A stretch of DNA of 64,000 nt from Vreelandella azerica (GTDB lineage: Bacteria; Pseudomonadota; Gammaproteobacteria; Pseudomonadales; Halomonadaceae): contig NZ_JABFHI010000004.1 of the NCBI RefSeq assembly GCF_013112225.1, positions 248,001 through 312,000 on the forward strand. The letters run 5' to 3'. Positions 1-12,898 of the stretch are shown here, one piece after another (the first letter of the stretch is position 1; every line of letters begins with the position of its first letter). Below the pieces are notes generated by a model that did no database searches, was not told the origin of the DNA, and saw only the letters and a list, made by a program, of their open reading frames with translations. Position numbers and translations under genes: made by a program.

Positions 1-271
1 TATCCAGATCACCAACCACCACCGAGCATCTGACTGCTTGGGGATAAAGCCCAAACCAGAGTTTTTGCATGATTCGACCACTGGCTGGATTGGTCACAAT
101 ACCGGCGAATTCGTCAATTCCGGCCTGTACGGCAAATTTTGCAATCAGATCATCCGACTGTTCATTAAGCGCATCCATACAGTGGGATACCTGAGCGGCA
201 AACGCTTGTCGATCTGATATCTTGCGAGAATCCCTGATATCGCACAGTACAACGGTAGCCCGCATTGCCAT
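1..271 (-). CDS. SatD-family protein, C-terminus beyond the window
   Basis: The minus strand reads an open frame from ATG at 271 (or the in-frame ATG at 265, better spaced from an AAGG) to the window edge. It gives about 90 residues beginning MAMRATVVLCDIRDSRKIS. The hydrophobic strand followed by D-x-R-D-S-R-K near the start is typical of SatD-like proteins, a family named after a regulatory gene in the Streptococcus mutans sat operon and otherwise poorly characterised. No membrane segment or signal peptide is visible. The remainder lies outside the window, so neither length nor partner genes can be judged. The family call rests only on the N-terminal motif and should be confirmed with the full protein. 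Confidence 0.55.
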   Translation of the reverse strand, partial: MAMRATVVLCDIRDSRKISDRQAFAAQVSHCMDALNEQSDDLIAKFAVQAGIDEFAGIVTNPASGRIMQKLWFGLYPQAVRCSVVVGDLD

Positions 272-705
272 GAACCTTAATGATTTTAATGAACGTTAAT
301 GTGCATAAATATAAATTATGAGTTATTTTGTTCATAATTACAATATATGAGTATATTCATACATTTTATAGCCGTAGCGTATCTTCATCCGTCTGTTGCC
401 TGACAGGCATGTCAGTATCGTTGTGATTGGCGATCAAATCGTTCGGGAGCATAGGAAACTTATAGCAGACTCCCCAGCCACGCTATCGCCAGGACGCACC
501 AGCCAGAAATGCAAAACCGGTAATCTTCACCCATACTGATTGAGCGCTTTCTAAACTATATTTTTGACTTTATCTGCCTCGCGCTCTCCTTGCAAAGCGC
601 TCTAATCTTTTATCTGTCACGTAAATACCCGGTAGCTTGTGCCGGGTGACTGGTAAAGCATCGCAAACAATATTAGCCTGCTAACTCAACCATCAAGGGC
701 ATGAG
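272..705. other. AT-rich intergenic region
   Basis: About 430 bases with no convincing gene. The stretch from roughly 285 to 370 is very AT-rich, contains a short inverted repeat (TATGA/TCATA arms around 347-362) and probably carries the promoter of the leftward SatD-like gene. The right half presumably carries the promoter of the rightward membrane-protein gene, but I cannot fix -35/-10 boxes with confidence. No terminator hairpin was seen. Confidence 0.5.
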
Positions 706-2025
706 ATGCAAGAGACAACCATCAGGCAGCGGTTGGCAGGTATATTGATCGCTTTGGCACTGCTGTTACAGATAGTCGGTTTTACCGGCTGGGTTTCCAC
801 AATACTAGCTGTGAGTTATTTGCTATGGCTTGGGGTAGTGCTGCTGTGGCGAGATATTCCGCGTCGTTCACGCCTGCAGGCAGCAGCCTTGATAGCCCTT
901 GGCCTGGGTATGCTGCTGATAGCGCGCTTTGTGTACGGTGCGGACATTGATTGGCCTGGCATGCTAACCGGCAACACCTTTGTGGTCGCCATGCTGGTAG
1001 GGGTGAGCTTTATCTCACTGATTGGTAAACAGCAGGGCCGCAAGGGCGTGCCAGGGCAATCAGTGACGGGTGCAGGCGGGATTTTACGTACCTGGTTGGG
1101 GGTGCATTTTCTTGGCACGATTCTCAACCTTTCAACGGTCTTCATGGTCGGAGACCGCCTGGCCCGCCATAATCCGCTGAGTACGCCACAGTTTCTGGCT
1201 CTGAACCGGGGGCTTTCCAGTGCGGCGCTGTGGTCGCCGTTTTTTGCTTCCATGGGGGTGGTGATGGCCTTGGTGCCGGAAATGAACTACCTGACCGTGG
1301 CGGTGGTAGGCTTTCCACTGGCCATGCTGGCCGGACTGTTCACGGCGCTGGAGCTGCGCCAGCGCTTTGACTTGAGCGATACCGTCGGCTTTTCGCTTTC
1401 ACCGCGCAGCCTACTGATGCCGGTTGGCATGGCTGCTTTGGTGATGCTGTTTCATTTTGTGCTGACGCCAGCGCTTTCCATTGTCAGCATTATTACCTTT
1501 CTGCTGCCGCTGGTGGCTATCGCCAGCAACCTGCCAGAAGGCCTGAAATGGACTCGTCGGCGGGTCAACCAGCATACCCTTAACCGCTTGCCAGCCATGC
1601 GCGGAGAGATTTCGCTATTCCTGGCCGCGGGTTTATTGACCCTGGGGCTGTCAACGCTGCTGGAGGCAGCCACCGGCGATAGCTGGTCGCTGTTTGCCGA
1701 GTTCAGCATCCCTCAGGCCTTGATCAGCTTTGCGACCATTTCCCTGAGCGCCCTGCTGGGTTTGCATCCGATTATCGGCGTCTCGGTACTGGCCTCAATG
1801 CTGCCCCTGGAAGGCGCTGAGCAGACTCTGTTTGCCTTTGTGGCTCTGTCTGCCTGGGCGGTGGGCACCAGCGTTGGCCCTCTGTCAGGCATCAACCTGT
1901 CATTGCAGGGCCGCTACGGGGTGAGTGGCTACCATATGATGAAGAACAACCTGATCTATGCCGCTGCGCTGAGCAGCGGCGTGGTGGTCATGATCAGCCT
2001 GTTGGGCGCTTGGTTAAACGTCTAG
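706..2025 (+). CDS. polytopic inner-membrane protein of unknown function
   Basis: 439 residues, strongly hydrophobic throughout, with about 11-12 predicted membrane segments and no soluble domain. The two halves look loosely repeated, each with a glycine-rich re-entrant-like loop (around GVHFLGTILNLS and GTSVGPLSGINLS), a layout common in ion or organic-anion transporters. I do not recognise a named family, so no substrate is proposed. The start at 706 follows an AGGGCATGAG-like leader; the first membrane segment starts near residue 12. The last ~45 codons are duplicated downstream (2872-3006), and the stop codon sits in a CTAG that in the second copy is shared with the end of the convergent zinc-ribbon gene. 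This indicates that the two genes were originally immediate neighbours. Confidence 0.6.
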   Translation: MQETTIRQRLAGILIALALLLQIVGFTGWVSTILAVSYLLWLGVVLLWRDIPRRSRLQAAALIALGLGMLLIARFVYGADIDWPGMLTGNTFVVAMLVGVSFISLIGKQQGRKGVPGQSVTGAGGILRTWLGVHFLGTILNLSTVFMVGDRLARHNPLSTPQFLALNRGLSSAALWSPFFASMGVVMALVPEMNYLTVAVVGFPLAMLAGLFTALELRQRFDLSDTVGFSLSPRSLLMPVGMAALVMLFHFVLTPALSIVSIITFLLPLVAIASNLPEGLKWTRRRVNQHTLNRLPAMRGEISLFLAAGLLTLGLSTLLEAATGDSWSLFAEFSIPQALISFATISLSALLGLHPIIGVSVLASMLPLEGAEQTLFAFVALSAWAVGTSVGPLSGINLSLQGRYGVSGYHMMKNNLIYAAALSSGVVVMISLLGAWLNV

Positions 2026-2032
2026 GACGCTT
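1898..2032 (+). repeat. direct repeat, copy 1 (3' end of membrane-protein gene)
   Basis: The last ~128 bp of the membrane-protein gene plus seven bases after its stop reappear at 2872-3006 with a constant offset of 974 bp. The 3' 91 bases differ at only five positions, three of them synonymous; the first ~45 bases are much more diverged. The copies bracket the RNase/barstar pair. Confidence 0.9.
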
Positions 2033-2043
2033 ATGCCATCCGT

Positions 2044-2358
2044 TCAAAGGGTAATACCCGCCAGGAAAAACCGCAGTGTTTTTTCCTGAGGTTGCTGGTC
2101 GATCACGTCTTGCAGAATGTTTAAAAGTTCAGCAAGCGGCGCTTGATCGCGTGCCGCAGTGGATGAACTCTTGAACAGCACATCCAGTTGGTCATATGTA
2201 TCCATGGCATCACACAAGCAGTCAAACGCAGCATCCCAGTTATGGCCAAAGTAATCGGGAAAATCAAAGGCCGTTGATAATGCGTTCAACACCGAGCTTT
2301 TGCTCATCTCGCCCTGATCATCCAGCTGAACCGTAATGTCAGGCTGAATGGATGTCAT
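2044..2358 (-). CDS. barstar-family ribonuclease inhibitor (immunity protein)
   Basis: 104 acidic residues containing the barstar signature FPDYFGHNWDAAFDCLCD at about 33-50. Barstar-type proteins bind and block secreted barnase-like RNases through this acidic helix region. The gene directly follows a barnase-like gene on the same strand, the usual toxin-immunity order. ATG at 2358 has no clear ribosome binding site. An ATG at 2399 overlaps the RNase stop (ATGA); adding one G to the G4 run at 2376-2379 would join it in frame (MSDLLVSGVYSADQ...) and give 118 residues, which I consider the more likely true start. Cytoplasmic; no signal peptide. Confidence 0.82.
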   Translation of the reverse strand: MTSIQPDITVQLDDQGEMSKSSVLNALSTAFDFPDYFGHNWDAAFDCLCDAMDTYDQLDVLFKSSSTAARDQAPLAELLNILQDVIDQQPQEKTLRFFLAGITL

Positions 2359-2395
2359 CTGGTCAGCCGAATAAACCCCGAAACAAGCAGGTCAC

Positions 2396-2789
2396 TCATG
2401 GCGGTGTAATCCTGGTGAAGGACCCATAATGATCCTCAGTGTAATAGTAAACTTCCGGAGGGTTTCCACCTGTCACCACACGCCTGGGTCCACGGTGATT
2501 CAGCCCGGGTGTATCCACGGTAAATTCACGATAATAACCGCGAGGCTTTTGCGGCAGACGACCCTCGCGGTTTTCAAACGTGATTCCATCTCGGCTATAA
2601 GGGTACGGCCCCCTGCTGTATCAGCTTCAACGTCTGGTGAAGATTCTGCTCTTGCTGGGATAGAGACGTAGAAGTAGACGAAGACTCGGATGAAGATGAC
2701 TGCGTAAAACTGTCAAGCGCACCGTCCTGCAGAAAGAAGGCACCGACCACCAGGATTAACGGTACTAACAGCTTTTTGAATTTTAACAT
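2396..2789 (-). CDS. secreted barnase/RNase Sa-type ribonuclease (frameshifted)
   Basis: The N-terminal part (2789-2595) encodes a Sec-type signal peptide (KKLLVPLILVVGAFFL), a Ser/Thr-rich linker and the start of a microbial RNase fold ending LKLIQQG. The reading frame breaks in a G5 run at 2610-2614. Two extra Gs (giving QQGGPYPYSRDG) or one fewer restore the rest: a YYREFTVDTPG segment with the general-base Glu, RGPRRVV with the catalytic Arg, and YYYTEDHYGSF with the catalytic His. All three residues of the barnase/RNase Sa active site are therefore present. Restored length is about 131 residues. Guanyl-preferring RNA cleavage is known for the family; a role in killing neighbours is inferred from the signal peptide and the adjacent barstar. 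The frameshift may be a sequencing error or a real inactivation. Confidence 0.8.
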
Positions 2790-2871
2790 TCCAGGTTCCT
2801 TTGCGTGTTTTTAACACAATTCCCATCAAGATTATTACAAGCCTGTCGGTATGATTGCTGTACCAACACTG

Positions 2872-2995
2872 TGTCATTACCGGGCTGCTTTCGGGTGGGG
2901 TGTCACTCAATGACGAAGAACCACCTGATCTATGCCGCTGCGCTGAGCAGCGGCGTGGTGGTTATGATCAGCCTGTTAGGCGCCTGGTTAAAGGT

Positions 2996-3006
<11 letters not shown>
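2872..3006 (+). pseudogene. duplicated 3' fragment of the membrane-protein gene
   Basis: Second copy of the end of the 706-2025 gene. It reads in the same frame up to a TAG at 2997-2999 and still encodes the final LIYAAALSSGVVVMISLLGAWLKV-like helix (only part identical), while the upstream ~15 codons have drifted. There is no start codon or body, so it cannot make the full protein. Its CTAG stop overlaps the stop of the convergent zinc-ribbon gene. Confidence 0.85.
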
Positions 3007-6239
<3,233 letters not shown>

Positions 6240-6243
<4 letters not shown>

Positions 6244-6743
6244 AGCGCCGTCATTTTCTGCGCCTTACCCTGATGACAGGCATGGCAGCTTCGGCTGCCG
6301 TGTTGGGCGGCTGTGGCTTTCAGCTGCGAGGTACTCAGCGACAGCGCCATATTCCACCGATAGCCTTAGATGGCGATACCCGTAGCCTGGTGGCGCGCAA
6401 CCTGACTGTGGAGCTCAACAACCTTGGTAATGGTATTGACGAAGAGGCGCCCTGGCGACTGACCCTCTCATCGCCGACGCTTGAGCAGCGGCGCCTGGGC
6501 GGTGAAGATTCCGGCAGCCAGGAGCATGAATTTACCCTGGAAATCCAGGTGTCCGTGCAGGAACGGTCAAGCGGCGGCTATGCACTGAACAACCAGACCC
6601 TCAGCGTTATCAGCCGCCAGCGTCTTAATGATGATGATCTGCTAAACCGTGAAAGCCTGATCGAGGAAACGCGGTTAACGCTATCCAGGCGCCTGGCACA
6701 GCGTGTCGTGGAACGCATCAGTGCTTTGGAGGCGTTCGAGTGA
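6240..6743 (+). CDS. lptE: LPS-assembly lipoprotein LptE
   Basis: 167 residues. LptE plugs the LptD barrel in the outer membrane and helps deliver lipopolysaccharide to the surface. A lipoprotein signal ends in the lipobox LGGC near residue 25, followed by GFQLRG, the characteristic start of mature LptE. The leader begins MKRRHFLRL, resembling a twin-arginine (RRxFL) motif, which is unusual for this protein. Start ATG overlaps the leuS stop (ATGA) and the stop overlaps the holA GTG, so leuS-lptE-holA is one translationally coupled unit, as in E. coli. Confidence 0.92.
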
Positions 6744-7797
6744 AGGTCTTTGCTGACAAGTTGCCAGCCGCCCTTGAAAAGCGCCTTCCCAAAGTCGTGA
6801 TTGTTTCTGGGGATGAACCTCTCCAGCACCGTGATGCCTGCGATGCGGTGCGCGCCGCTGCCCGGCAAGCTGGCGTTGAAGAGAGAGAAGTAATTGACGT
6901 TGAGCCTAATTTTGCCTGGGGTCGTCTGCTGGATATTGCTGGCAACCTATCCCTATTCGCCTCGCGCAAGCTGATTGATGTGCGCCTGGGCAACCAGAAG
7001 CTGGGGCAGGAAGGCAGCAAGATGCTGGCGCATTATGCTGAACAGATGGACGGCAGCGACGATGTTCTGCTGCTCAGCATGGGCAAACTGGATGCCAAGC
7101 AGCAAAAAAGCGCCTGGTTCAAGGCGCTGGATAAACACGGCATTTTTGTACCCGTCTGGCCGGTCGATGCATCACGCCTGGGTTATTGGCTGCGCGACCG
7201 CGCGGGCTTACATGGTTTACAGTTGGATATGGACGCAGCCCGCTTATTGGGCGAACGTACCGAAGGCAACCTGCTGGCAGCTGATCAGGAATTGCAGAAG
7301 CTTGCCCTGATGCTTCCGCTAACGCGCGTATCAGTGCCGACACTATTGCTCAGGGCGTGGAAGACAATTCACGTTTTGATGTCTTTAATCTGGCTGATGC
7401 CTGCTTGAAAGGTGAACCGTCCAGAGTTTCACGCATCGTCCACGGCTTGCGAAGTGAGGGAATTGAAGCGCCAATTGTGCTTTGGGCACTGAGCCGCGAG
7501 CTGCGCACCCTGCTGTCTATTCATCAGCACATTGATCAGGGGCAGAGCTTTGAACATGCTTGCAAGGCACAGAAGCCGATGATTTTTGATAAACGCCGCC
7601 CAGCCTACCAGCAGGCCATTCAGCGCTTACCCATGAAGCGACTGCACAAACTGCTGCTGATGGCCCAGCGCCTGGATCTGGCTGTTAAAGGCGCGTCACC
7701 CGTGCCACTTTGGCCAGGATTGCATGATCTTGCCTTCACCTTGGCCGGTGGCCGTGGCCTGCTGGCAGAATCTGCCTGGACCTATCGGCTGCATTAG
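6740..7797 (+). CDS. holA: DNA polymerase III delta subunit (frameshifted in assembly)
   Basis: Clamp-loader delta subunit, which opens the beta clamp. The N-terminal AAA+-like domain begins [28 protein letters not shown]. The GTG start at 6740 has GGAGG seven bases upstream and overlaps the lptE stop. The frame breaks at about 7307-7309: CTGATGCT must read CTGGATGCT to give KLALDASANARISADTIAQGVEDNSRF. With the missing G the protein is 352 residues, close to the family's ~340. The C-terminal collar domain (RELRTLLSIHQHI) is intact. It ends 11 bases from the end of the convergent nqrM. Confidence 0.93.
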
Positions 7798-7808
7798 TTC
7801 TCTACCAC

Positions 7809-8069
7809 TCAACGGCGCGTTGCATCGTAACCAAGGTCAGCACCGCGGCTTTCATCGCTGGTGCGACGTACGGAAACGCCACGGCGTTTGCGATTTTCCT
7901 CTTCGCACACCTCATCCTTGCCGCCGCAGATATCACAGCCGTTTTTCATCCCGATCTGGTTCAGTCCACCACATGAGCCTGCGATAGGCTTGCGGCCCAG
8001 AATGACACCGACTGCCATAGCGCCCATTACCAGCAGCATGAAACCAAATACCAGTAACCAGATTGCCAT
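7809..8069 (-). CDS. nqrM: Na+-NQR maturation protein NqrM
   Basis: 86 residues: one N-terminal membrane helix (LLVFGFMLLVMGAMAVGVILG), then a Cys-rich segment with CGGLNQIGMKNGCDICGG and a further Cys. This is the NqrM (DUF539) pattern; NqrM is needed for assembly of the iron centre held between NqrD and NqrE. A terminator-like hairpin separates it from nqrF, and it has its own leader (8070-8200), so it may be transcribed independently. In Vibrio-type loci apbE lies between nqrF and nqrM; here there is no room for it. Confidence 0.88.
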   Translation of the reverse strand: MAIWLLVFGFMLLVMGAMAVGVILGRKPIAGSCGGLNQIGMKNGCDICGGKDEVCEEENRKRRGVSVRRTSDESRGADLGYDATRR

Positions 8070-8202
8070 TGTTGAACACCTCGTTTAACAGTGAGTGTGC
8101 GTGGGGCCAATACAACAATAAACAGTGGCTCCACGATTCTCCTAGCCTAACTGACAGTATTATACGCTGATAGTGCTCTTTTCGACCAATCATGGCCCCA
8201 TA

Positions 8203-8233
8203 CAAAAACGGGGCCAGCCGATTGGCTAGCCCC
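8203..8233 (-). terminator. terminator of the nqr operon
   Basis: On the minus strand GGGGCTAGCC-AATC-GGCTGGCCCC forms a ten-pair stem with one wobble pair, followed by GTTTTTG. It lies 23 bases beyond the nqrF stop. Confidence 0.85.
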
Positions 8234-8255
8234 GCTGTACCGGTAAGAGTAGAAA

Positions 8256-9488
8256 TTATCCGCCAAAGTCATCCAGCAGAATATTTTCAGGCTCCACGCC
8301 CAGATCAAGCAGAAGCTTGATGCAGGAGGCGTTCATCATCGGCGGCCCACACATGTAGTATTCACAGTCTTCAGGCGCTGGGTGATCCTTCAGATAGTTT
8401 TCATACAGAACATTGTGGATAAAGCCGGTCGGCCCTTCCCAGTTATCTTCCGGCTGGGGGTCGGACAGCGCCAGATGCCACTCAAAGTTGGGGAACTCTT
8501 CAGCCAGCTTGTCATACTCTTCGTTATAGAAGGTCTCACGCCAGGAGCGCGCACCGTACCAGAACGAAATCTTGCGGCTTGATTTCAGACGCTTGAGCTG
8601 GTCGAAGATATGGCTACGCATCGGCGCCATACCCGCACCACCACCGATAAACACCATTTCGGCATCGGTGTCTCTGGCGAAGAACTCACCAAAGGGCCCC
8701 ATGACGGTTACCTTGTCGCCCGGCTTCAGGCTGAACACATAGGTAGACATCAGGCCAGGCGGATGGCTAGTGCCAGGAGGCGGCGTCGCGATCCGGATAT
8801 TGAACTTGAGCAGCCCTTTCTCATCTGGATAGTTGGCCATCGAGTAGGCACGAATGATTTCTTCGTCATTCTTGTGGGAAATGTCGAACAGACCAAACTT
8901 TTCCCAGTCGCCACGATATTCTTCTTCGATGTCGAAATCGGAGAATTTAATATCGTAAGGCGGCGCGACCAGCTGAACATAGCCACCGGCACGGAAGGCA
9001 ACTTCCTCGCCTTCCGGCAGCTTCAGGTTCAGTTCCTTGATAAAGGTCGCCACGTTGGGATTGGCGGTGACTTCGGTTTCCCATTTCTTGACGCCAAAGA
9101 CCTCTTCCGGCACTTCGACTTTCATGTCCTGCTTGACAGGCACCTGACAGGAAAGGCGCCAGCCTTCCTTTTTCTCACGCATGGTGAAGTGAGATTCTTC
9201 GGTCGGCAGAATAGAACCGCCGCCTTCTTCTACACGACATTTGCACTGCGCGCAGGAGCCGCCGCCGCCGCAGGCAGACGAAAGGAAGATGCCGTTGGCT
9301 GCCAGCGTGTTCAGAAGCTTGCCACCGGCTTGGGTAGACAGAGTATGTTCAGGATCACCATTCACTTCAATGGTTACATCCCCGCTACTTACTAGCTTAC
9401 TGCGGGCCGCCAGAATAATCGCCGTCAAACTGATGACGATGATGGTAAACATGACGACACCGAGCAAGATGACAGTTGTATCAACCAT
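8256..9488 (-). CDS. nqrF: Na+-translocating NADH:quinone reductase subunit F
   Basis: 410 residues; the NADH-oxidising entry subunit. One N-terminal membrane helix (5-27), a plant-type ferredoxin domain with the 2Fe-2S ligands in [12 protein letters not shown] near residues 70-81 and a fourth Cys near 113, then a ferredoxin-NADP reductase-like module with the FAD site RAYSMANYP, the nucleotide motif [12 protein letters not shown] and a terminal CGPPMMN. Length matches the Vibrio protein (~408). Last gene of the operon. Confidence 0.97.
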   Translation of the reverse strand: MVDTTVILLGVVMFTIIVISLTAIILAARSKLVSSGDVTIEVNGDPEHTLSTQAGGKLLNTLAANGIFLSSACGGGGSCAQCKCRVEEGGGSILPTEESHFTMREKKEGWRLSCQVPVKQDMKVEVPEEVFGVKKWETEVTANPNVATFIKELNLKLPEGEEVAFRAGGYVQLVAPPYDIKFSDFDIEEEYRGDWEKFGLFDISHKNDEEIIRAYSMANYPDEKGLLKFNIRIATPPPGTSHPPGLMSTYVFSLKPGDKVTVMGPFGEFFARDTDAEMVFIGGGAGMAPMRSHIFDQLKRLKSSRKISFWYGARSWRETFYNEEYDKLAEEFPNFEWHLALSDPQPEDNWEGPTGFIHNVLYENYLKDHPAPEDCEYYMCGPPMMNASCIKLLLDLGVEPENILLDDFGG

Positions 9489-9562
9489 GTCGGTTTCCTA
9501 TTGCTGAGGGTTTTCAGTGAACCGGCAGCGCCTTAAGGTGCTACCGGAAAAACCATCTCTCA

Positions 9563-10180
9563 TCAAAGCTGAATGCCGGAGAAAGACATAAAGCCGAGTG
9601 ACATCAGGCCCACAGTGATAAAGGTGATACCCAGGCCCTGCAAGCCTGCAGGCACATCGCTGTACTTCAGCTTTTCACGAATACCTGCCAGTGCGGTAAT
9701 CGCCAGCGCCCAGCCAACACCAGAACCAAAACCATAAATGACGGATTCACCGAAATTATAGTTACGTTCCACCATGAACAGAACGCCACCGAGAATTGCA
9801 CAGTTAACCGTGATCAACGGCAGGAAGACGCCAAGAGCGTTATAGAGCGCTGGCACGTACTTATCCAGAAACATTTCCAGAATCTGTACCAGGGCGGCAA
9901 TAACACCGATGTAGCTCAGCAGGCCCAGGAAGGACAGATCAATGTTTTCAGCACCACTGATTCCCGTCCAAGATAGCGCACCTTCTGCCAACAAAAAGCC
10001 GAAGACAAGGTTATTAACCGGAACAGAAATCGTCAGTACAACGATGACCGCTATGCCCAGACCAAAAGCTGATGACACCTTTTTGGAAACGGCCAGGAAG
10101 GTACACATGCCCAGGAAGAATGCCAGCGCAAGATTCTCGACAAATACCGAGGCAACGAAAAGGCTCAAATAATGTTCCAT
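9563..10180 (-). CDS. nqrE: Na+-NQR subunit E
   Basis: 205 residues and six membrane helices. NqrE and NqrD are inverted-topology homologues that hold a membrane iron-sulfur centre; the conserved Cys is in [14 protein letters not shown] near residue 26 and a second Cys in [10 protein letters not shown]. Separated from nqrD by one base. Confidence 0.97.
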   Translation of the reverse strand: MEHYLSLFVASVFVENLALAFFLGMCTFLAVSKKVSSAFGLGIAVIVVLTISVPVNNLVFGFLLAEGALSWTGISGAENIDLSFLGLLSYIGVIAALVQILEMFLDKYVPALYNALGVFLPLITVNCAILGGVLFMVERNYNFGESVIYGFGSGVGWALAITALAGIREKLKYSDVPAGLQGLGITFITVGLMSLGFMSFSGIQL

Positions 10181-10181
10181 G

Positions 10182-10850
10182 TTACACGGCCTCCTTCGGC
10201 TGGGTATTTTCTTTCATCTTGAACTCATTGGATTCCACCTGCTCCGGGTTAACTGCGCGCAGCACCCATATCAACAGCCCAATAATAAAGAAGGCTGACG
10301 GCGGCAGCAGCATCATGCCGTTAGGCACGTACCAGCCACCGTTCTGGACAGTCTCCAGAATAGTGATACCAAATACGCTGCCTGACCCCAAGAGTTCACG
10401 GAAGAAACCAACGACCATAAGAACAAAGCCATAGCCAATGCCGTTACCGATACCATCGAGGAAGGACATGCCCGGTGTATTGGACATGGCAAAACCTTCT
10501 GCACGGCCCATCACGATACAGTTGGTGATGATAAGGCCAACGAATACCGACAGCTGCTTAGACATTTCATAAGCATAGGCTTTCAGAATCTGATCTACCA
10601 CGATAACCAGCGATGCAATAATCGTCATCTGAACGATGATGCGAATAGAGGAAGGAATGTGGTTACGGATCAGTGAAACAAACAAGTTAGAAAAAGCAGT
10701 TACGAAGATAACAGCAAGTGTCATTACCAACGAAACGCTCATGCTTGTGGTGACGGCCAGCGCAGAACAGATCCCCAGAATTTGCAGCGCAATGGGATTG
10801 TTCTTGAAAATAGGTGCCGTCAGGACACTTTTAGGCGTAGCGTCTGCCAT
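10182..10850 (-). CDS. nqrD: Na+-NQR subunit D
   Basis: 222 residues, six membrane helices, homologous to NqrE and RnfA/E. The Cys ligands lie in [10 protein letters not shown] near residue 29 and [11 protein letters not shown] near residue 115. It forms the membrane electron path with NqrE, and its C-terminus is polar ([12 protein letters not shown]). Confidence 0.97.
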   Translation of the reverse strand: MADATPKSVLTAPIFKNNPIALQILGICSALAVTTSMSVSLVMTLAVIFVTAFSNLFVSLIRNHIPSSIRIIVQMTIIASLVIVVDQILKAYAYEMSKQLSVFVGLIITNCIVMGRAEGFAMSNTPGMSFLDGIGNGIGYGFVLMVVGFFRELLGSGSVFGITILETVQNGGWYVPNGMMLLPPSAFFIIGLLIWVLRAVNPEQVESNEFKMKENTQPKEAV

Positions 10851-10853
10851 GTT

Positions 10854-11672
10854 TTAGGCTCCTTCCGATTCGAGTTCGACATCGGCTTGTTGAGCTTCTT
10901 CCTGGGTGATTCCACTGCGGAATTTCGCCAGGTACTCACCAAAGCCTTCAGGGCTCATCCAGAACTGCAGCATGTCAGTTACGCCATTACTGGTCAGGGT
11001 TGCGCCTGACAGAGCATCAACTTCGTACTCGGAGCTCGCGCCACCCTTGGTCAGGTGGATTTCCGGCGAAAGATCACCCTCTTCCTCATAGATCTTCTTG
11101 CCTTCCCACTGCGCTTGCCAACGGGGGTTATTGACTTCAGCCCCCAGGCCAGGTGTTTCACTGTGGTCGTAATAGGTGATACTGACGATGGTGTTGCCAT
11201 CACCTTCTACTGACAAAAAGCCCATCATGCTGCCCCACAGGCCCTGCCCACGAATGGGCAGGACAATCTGATCGGGGTCGTCGACATCGCCGACAAGGTA
11301 GATGGTAGCGAAGTTTTCAACTCGCGACAGACCAGCAATATCCTGATCACCTGAAAGTGTACGGCCTGTTGCAGGATCACGTGCTGCTTCAAACTGGTTG
11401 AAGGTATCCGGATCAAACTGATCGGTGTATTCACCCGAGCGCAGGTCAACCACGCGAGCAGTAATCTTGTCGCGGAAAGTCTCTTCAATATCCATGCCTG
11501 ACTCGTAGAGCTTGGCAACGTTGAGAATATTGGATTTACGATCAAGTTCCTGATTCGTCTGCTGCATTGGACGCAGTGCGACGGCTGCTGTCGATACAAT
11601 GATCGAACACACGACACACAGGGCAAATGCAACAGTTAAAATCTTTTTGATCGAATTATTACCTTGAGCCAT
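10854..11672 (-). CDS. nqrC: Na+-NQR subunit C
   Basis: 272 residues with one N-terminal membrane helix (11-31) and a periplasmic FMN-binding domain. The flavin-transfer motif D-A-L-S-G-A-T-L-T near residue 230 carries the threonine to which ApbE attaches FMN covalently. Start ATG overlaps the nqrB stop (ATGA). No apbE gene is present in the window to perform the flavinylation. Confidence 0.97.
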   Translation of the reverse strand: MAQGNNSIKKILTVAFALCVVCSIIVSTAAVALRPMQQTNQELDRKSNILNVAKLYESGMDIEETFRDKITARVVDLRSGEYTDQFDPDTFNQFEAARDPATGRTLSGDQDIAGLSRVENFATIYLVGDVDDPDQIVLPIRGQGLWGSMMGFLSVEGDGNTIVSITYYDHSETPGLGAEVNNPRWQAQWEGKKIYEEEGDLSPEIHLTKGGASSEYEVDALSGATLTSNGVTDMLQFWMSPEGFGEYLAKFRSGITQEEAQQADVELESEGA

Positions 11673-12898
11673 CAGGCAATCTCCTCGGCCGGTGCACCCA
11701 CGCGCTTCTGGCGACGCTTGATGTTAGCCTGGACAAAGAAGTGGTCGATCAGCGGTGCAAACAGGTTAGCAAACAGAATCGCCAACATGATGCCTTCCGG
11801 GAAGGCCGGGTTAACAACGCGGATCAAAACGGTCATCACACCAATCAGCGCACCGAATACCAGACGCCCCTGATTGGTCATGGAAGAAGATACTGGATCT
11901 GTCGCCATGAACACCATACCGAAGGCAAAACCACCAATCACCAAATGCCAGTACCAAGGCATGGCAAACATGGGATTGGATTCTGAGCCGATCAGGTTGA
12001 ACAGGGTACTGGTGATCACCATGCCAAGGAAGACACCCAGCATGATTCTCCAGGACGCGATACGCGTCCAGAGCAGAACTGCTGCGCCGATAAAGATAGC
12101 CAGCGTTGACACTTCACCCACTGAGCCGGGAACGAAGCCCAGGAAGGCATCCCACCAGCTGAAGGTGGAAGTAAGAGCAGACATACCGTCTTGGAAAGCC
12201 ATCGATAGTGCGGTAGCACCGGTATAACCATCTGCCGCGACCCAGACAGCATCACCTGAAATCTGTGCTGGGTAGGCAAAATACAGGAAAGCACGACCGG
12301 TCAAAGCGGGGTTGAGGAAGTTCTTTCCTGTACCCCCGAAGATTTCCTTACCGATGACAATACCAAAGGTAATACCCAGCGCCACCTGCCAAAGCGGGAT
12401 AGTAGCAGGCAAAATCAGCGCAAACAGAACTGAAGTTACGAAGAAGCCTTCGTTGACTTCATGGCCACGCTTAATGGCAAACAGTACTTCCCAGAAACCA
12501 CCCACCACGAAGGTGACTAGGTAGATCGGCAGGAAGTAAGTAGCGCCCAACACAAAGTTGGCCCACAGGCTGCTCGGATCATGCCCGCCTGCTAGGGTCA
12601 TCATGATAGCTTCGCGCCAGCCCGCCATGGAGGCATAGCCCGCGTCAATCGCAGTATTGGCCTGCCAACCAGCGTTCCACATACCAAAGAACATGGCAGG
12701 GAAGGTACACATCCATACCGTGATCATGATGCGCTTAAGGTCTATACCGTCACGCACGTGGGCAGTGGTCTTAGCCACGCTGGGTGGCGAATAGAAAATC
12801 GTATCGACCGCTTCATAAAGGGGGTAGAACTTTTCGAACTTACCGCCTTTGTGGAAGTTGGGTTCGAGGTTGTCGAGTGTTTGTCTAATACCCATCAT
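11672..12898 (-). CDS. nqrB: Na+-NQR subunit B
   Basis: 408 residues; the largest membrane subunit, forming the Na+ channel, carrying covalent FMN and non-covalent riboflavin. The flavinylation motif is YTGATALS near residue 230. About ten membrane helices. Start overlaps the nqrA stop (ATGA). Confidence 0.97.
   Translation of the reverse strand: MMGIRQTLDNLEPNFHKGGKFEKFYPLYEAVDTIFYSPPSVAKTTAHVRDGIDLKRIMITVWMCTFPAMFFGMWNAGWQANTAIDAGYASMAGWREAIMMTLAGGHDPSSLWANFVLGATYFLPIYLVTFVVGGFWEVLFAIKRGHEVNEGFFVTSVLFALILPATIPLWQVALGITFGIVIGKEIFGGTGKNFLNPALTGRAFLYFAYPAQISGDAVWVAADGYTGATALSMAFQDGMSALTSTFSWWDAFLGFVPGSVGEVSTLAIFIGAAVLLWTRIASWRIMLGVFLGMVITSTLFNLIGSESNPMFAMPWYWHLVIGGFAFGMVFMATDPVSSSMTNQGRLVFGALIGVMTVLIRVVNPAFPEGIMLAILFANLFAPLIDHFFVQANIKRRQKRVGAPAEEIA

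Noticed and set aside
816..1253. Long open frame on the minus strand inside the membrane-protein gene
   Set aside because: Composition is Arg/Pro/Ser-rich and it is antisense to a coherent hydrophobic protein; it is a shadow frame. Many similar antisense frames (for example 8610-9395 and 46024-46998) were dropped for the same reason.
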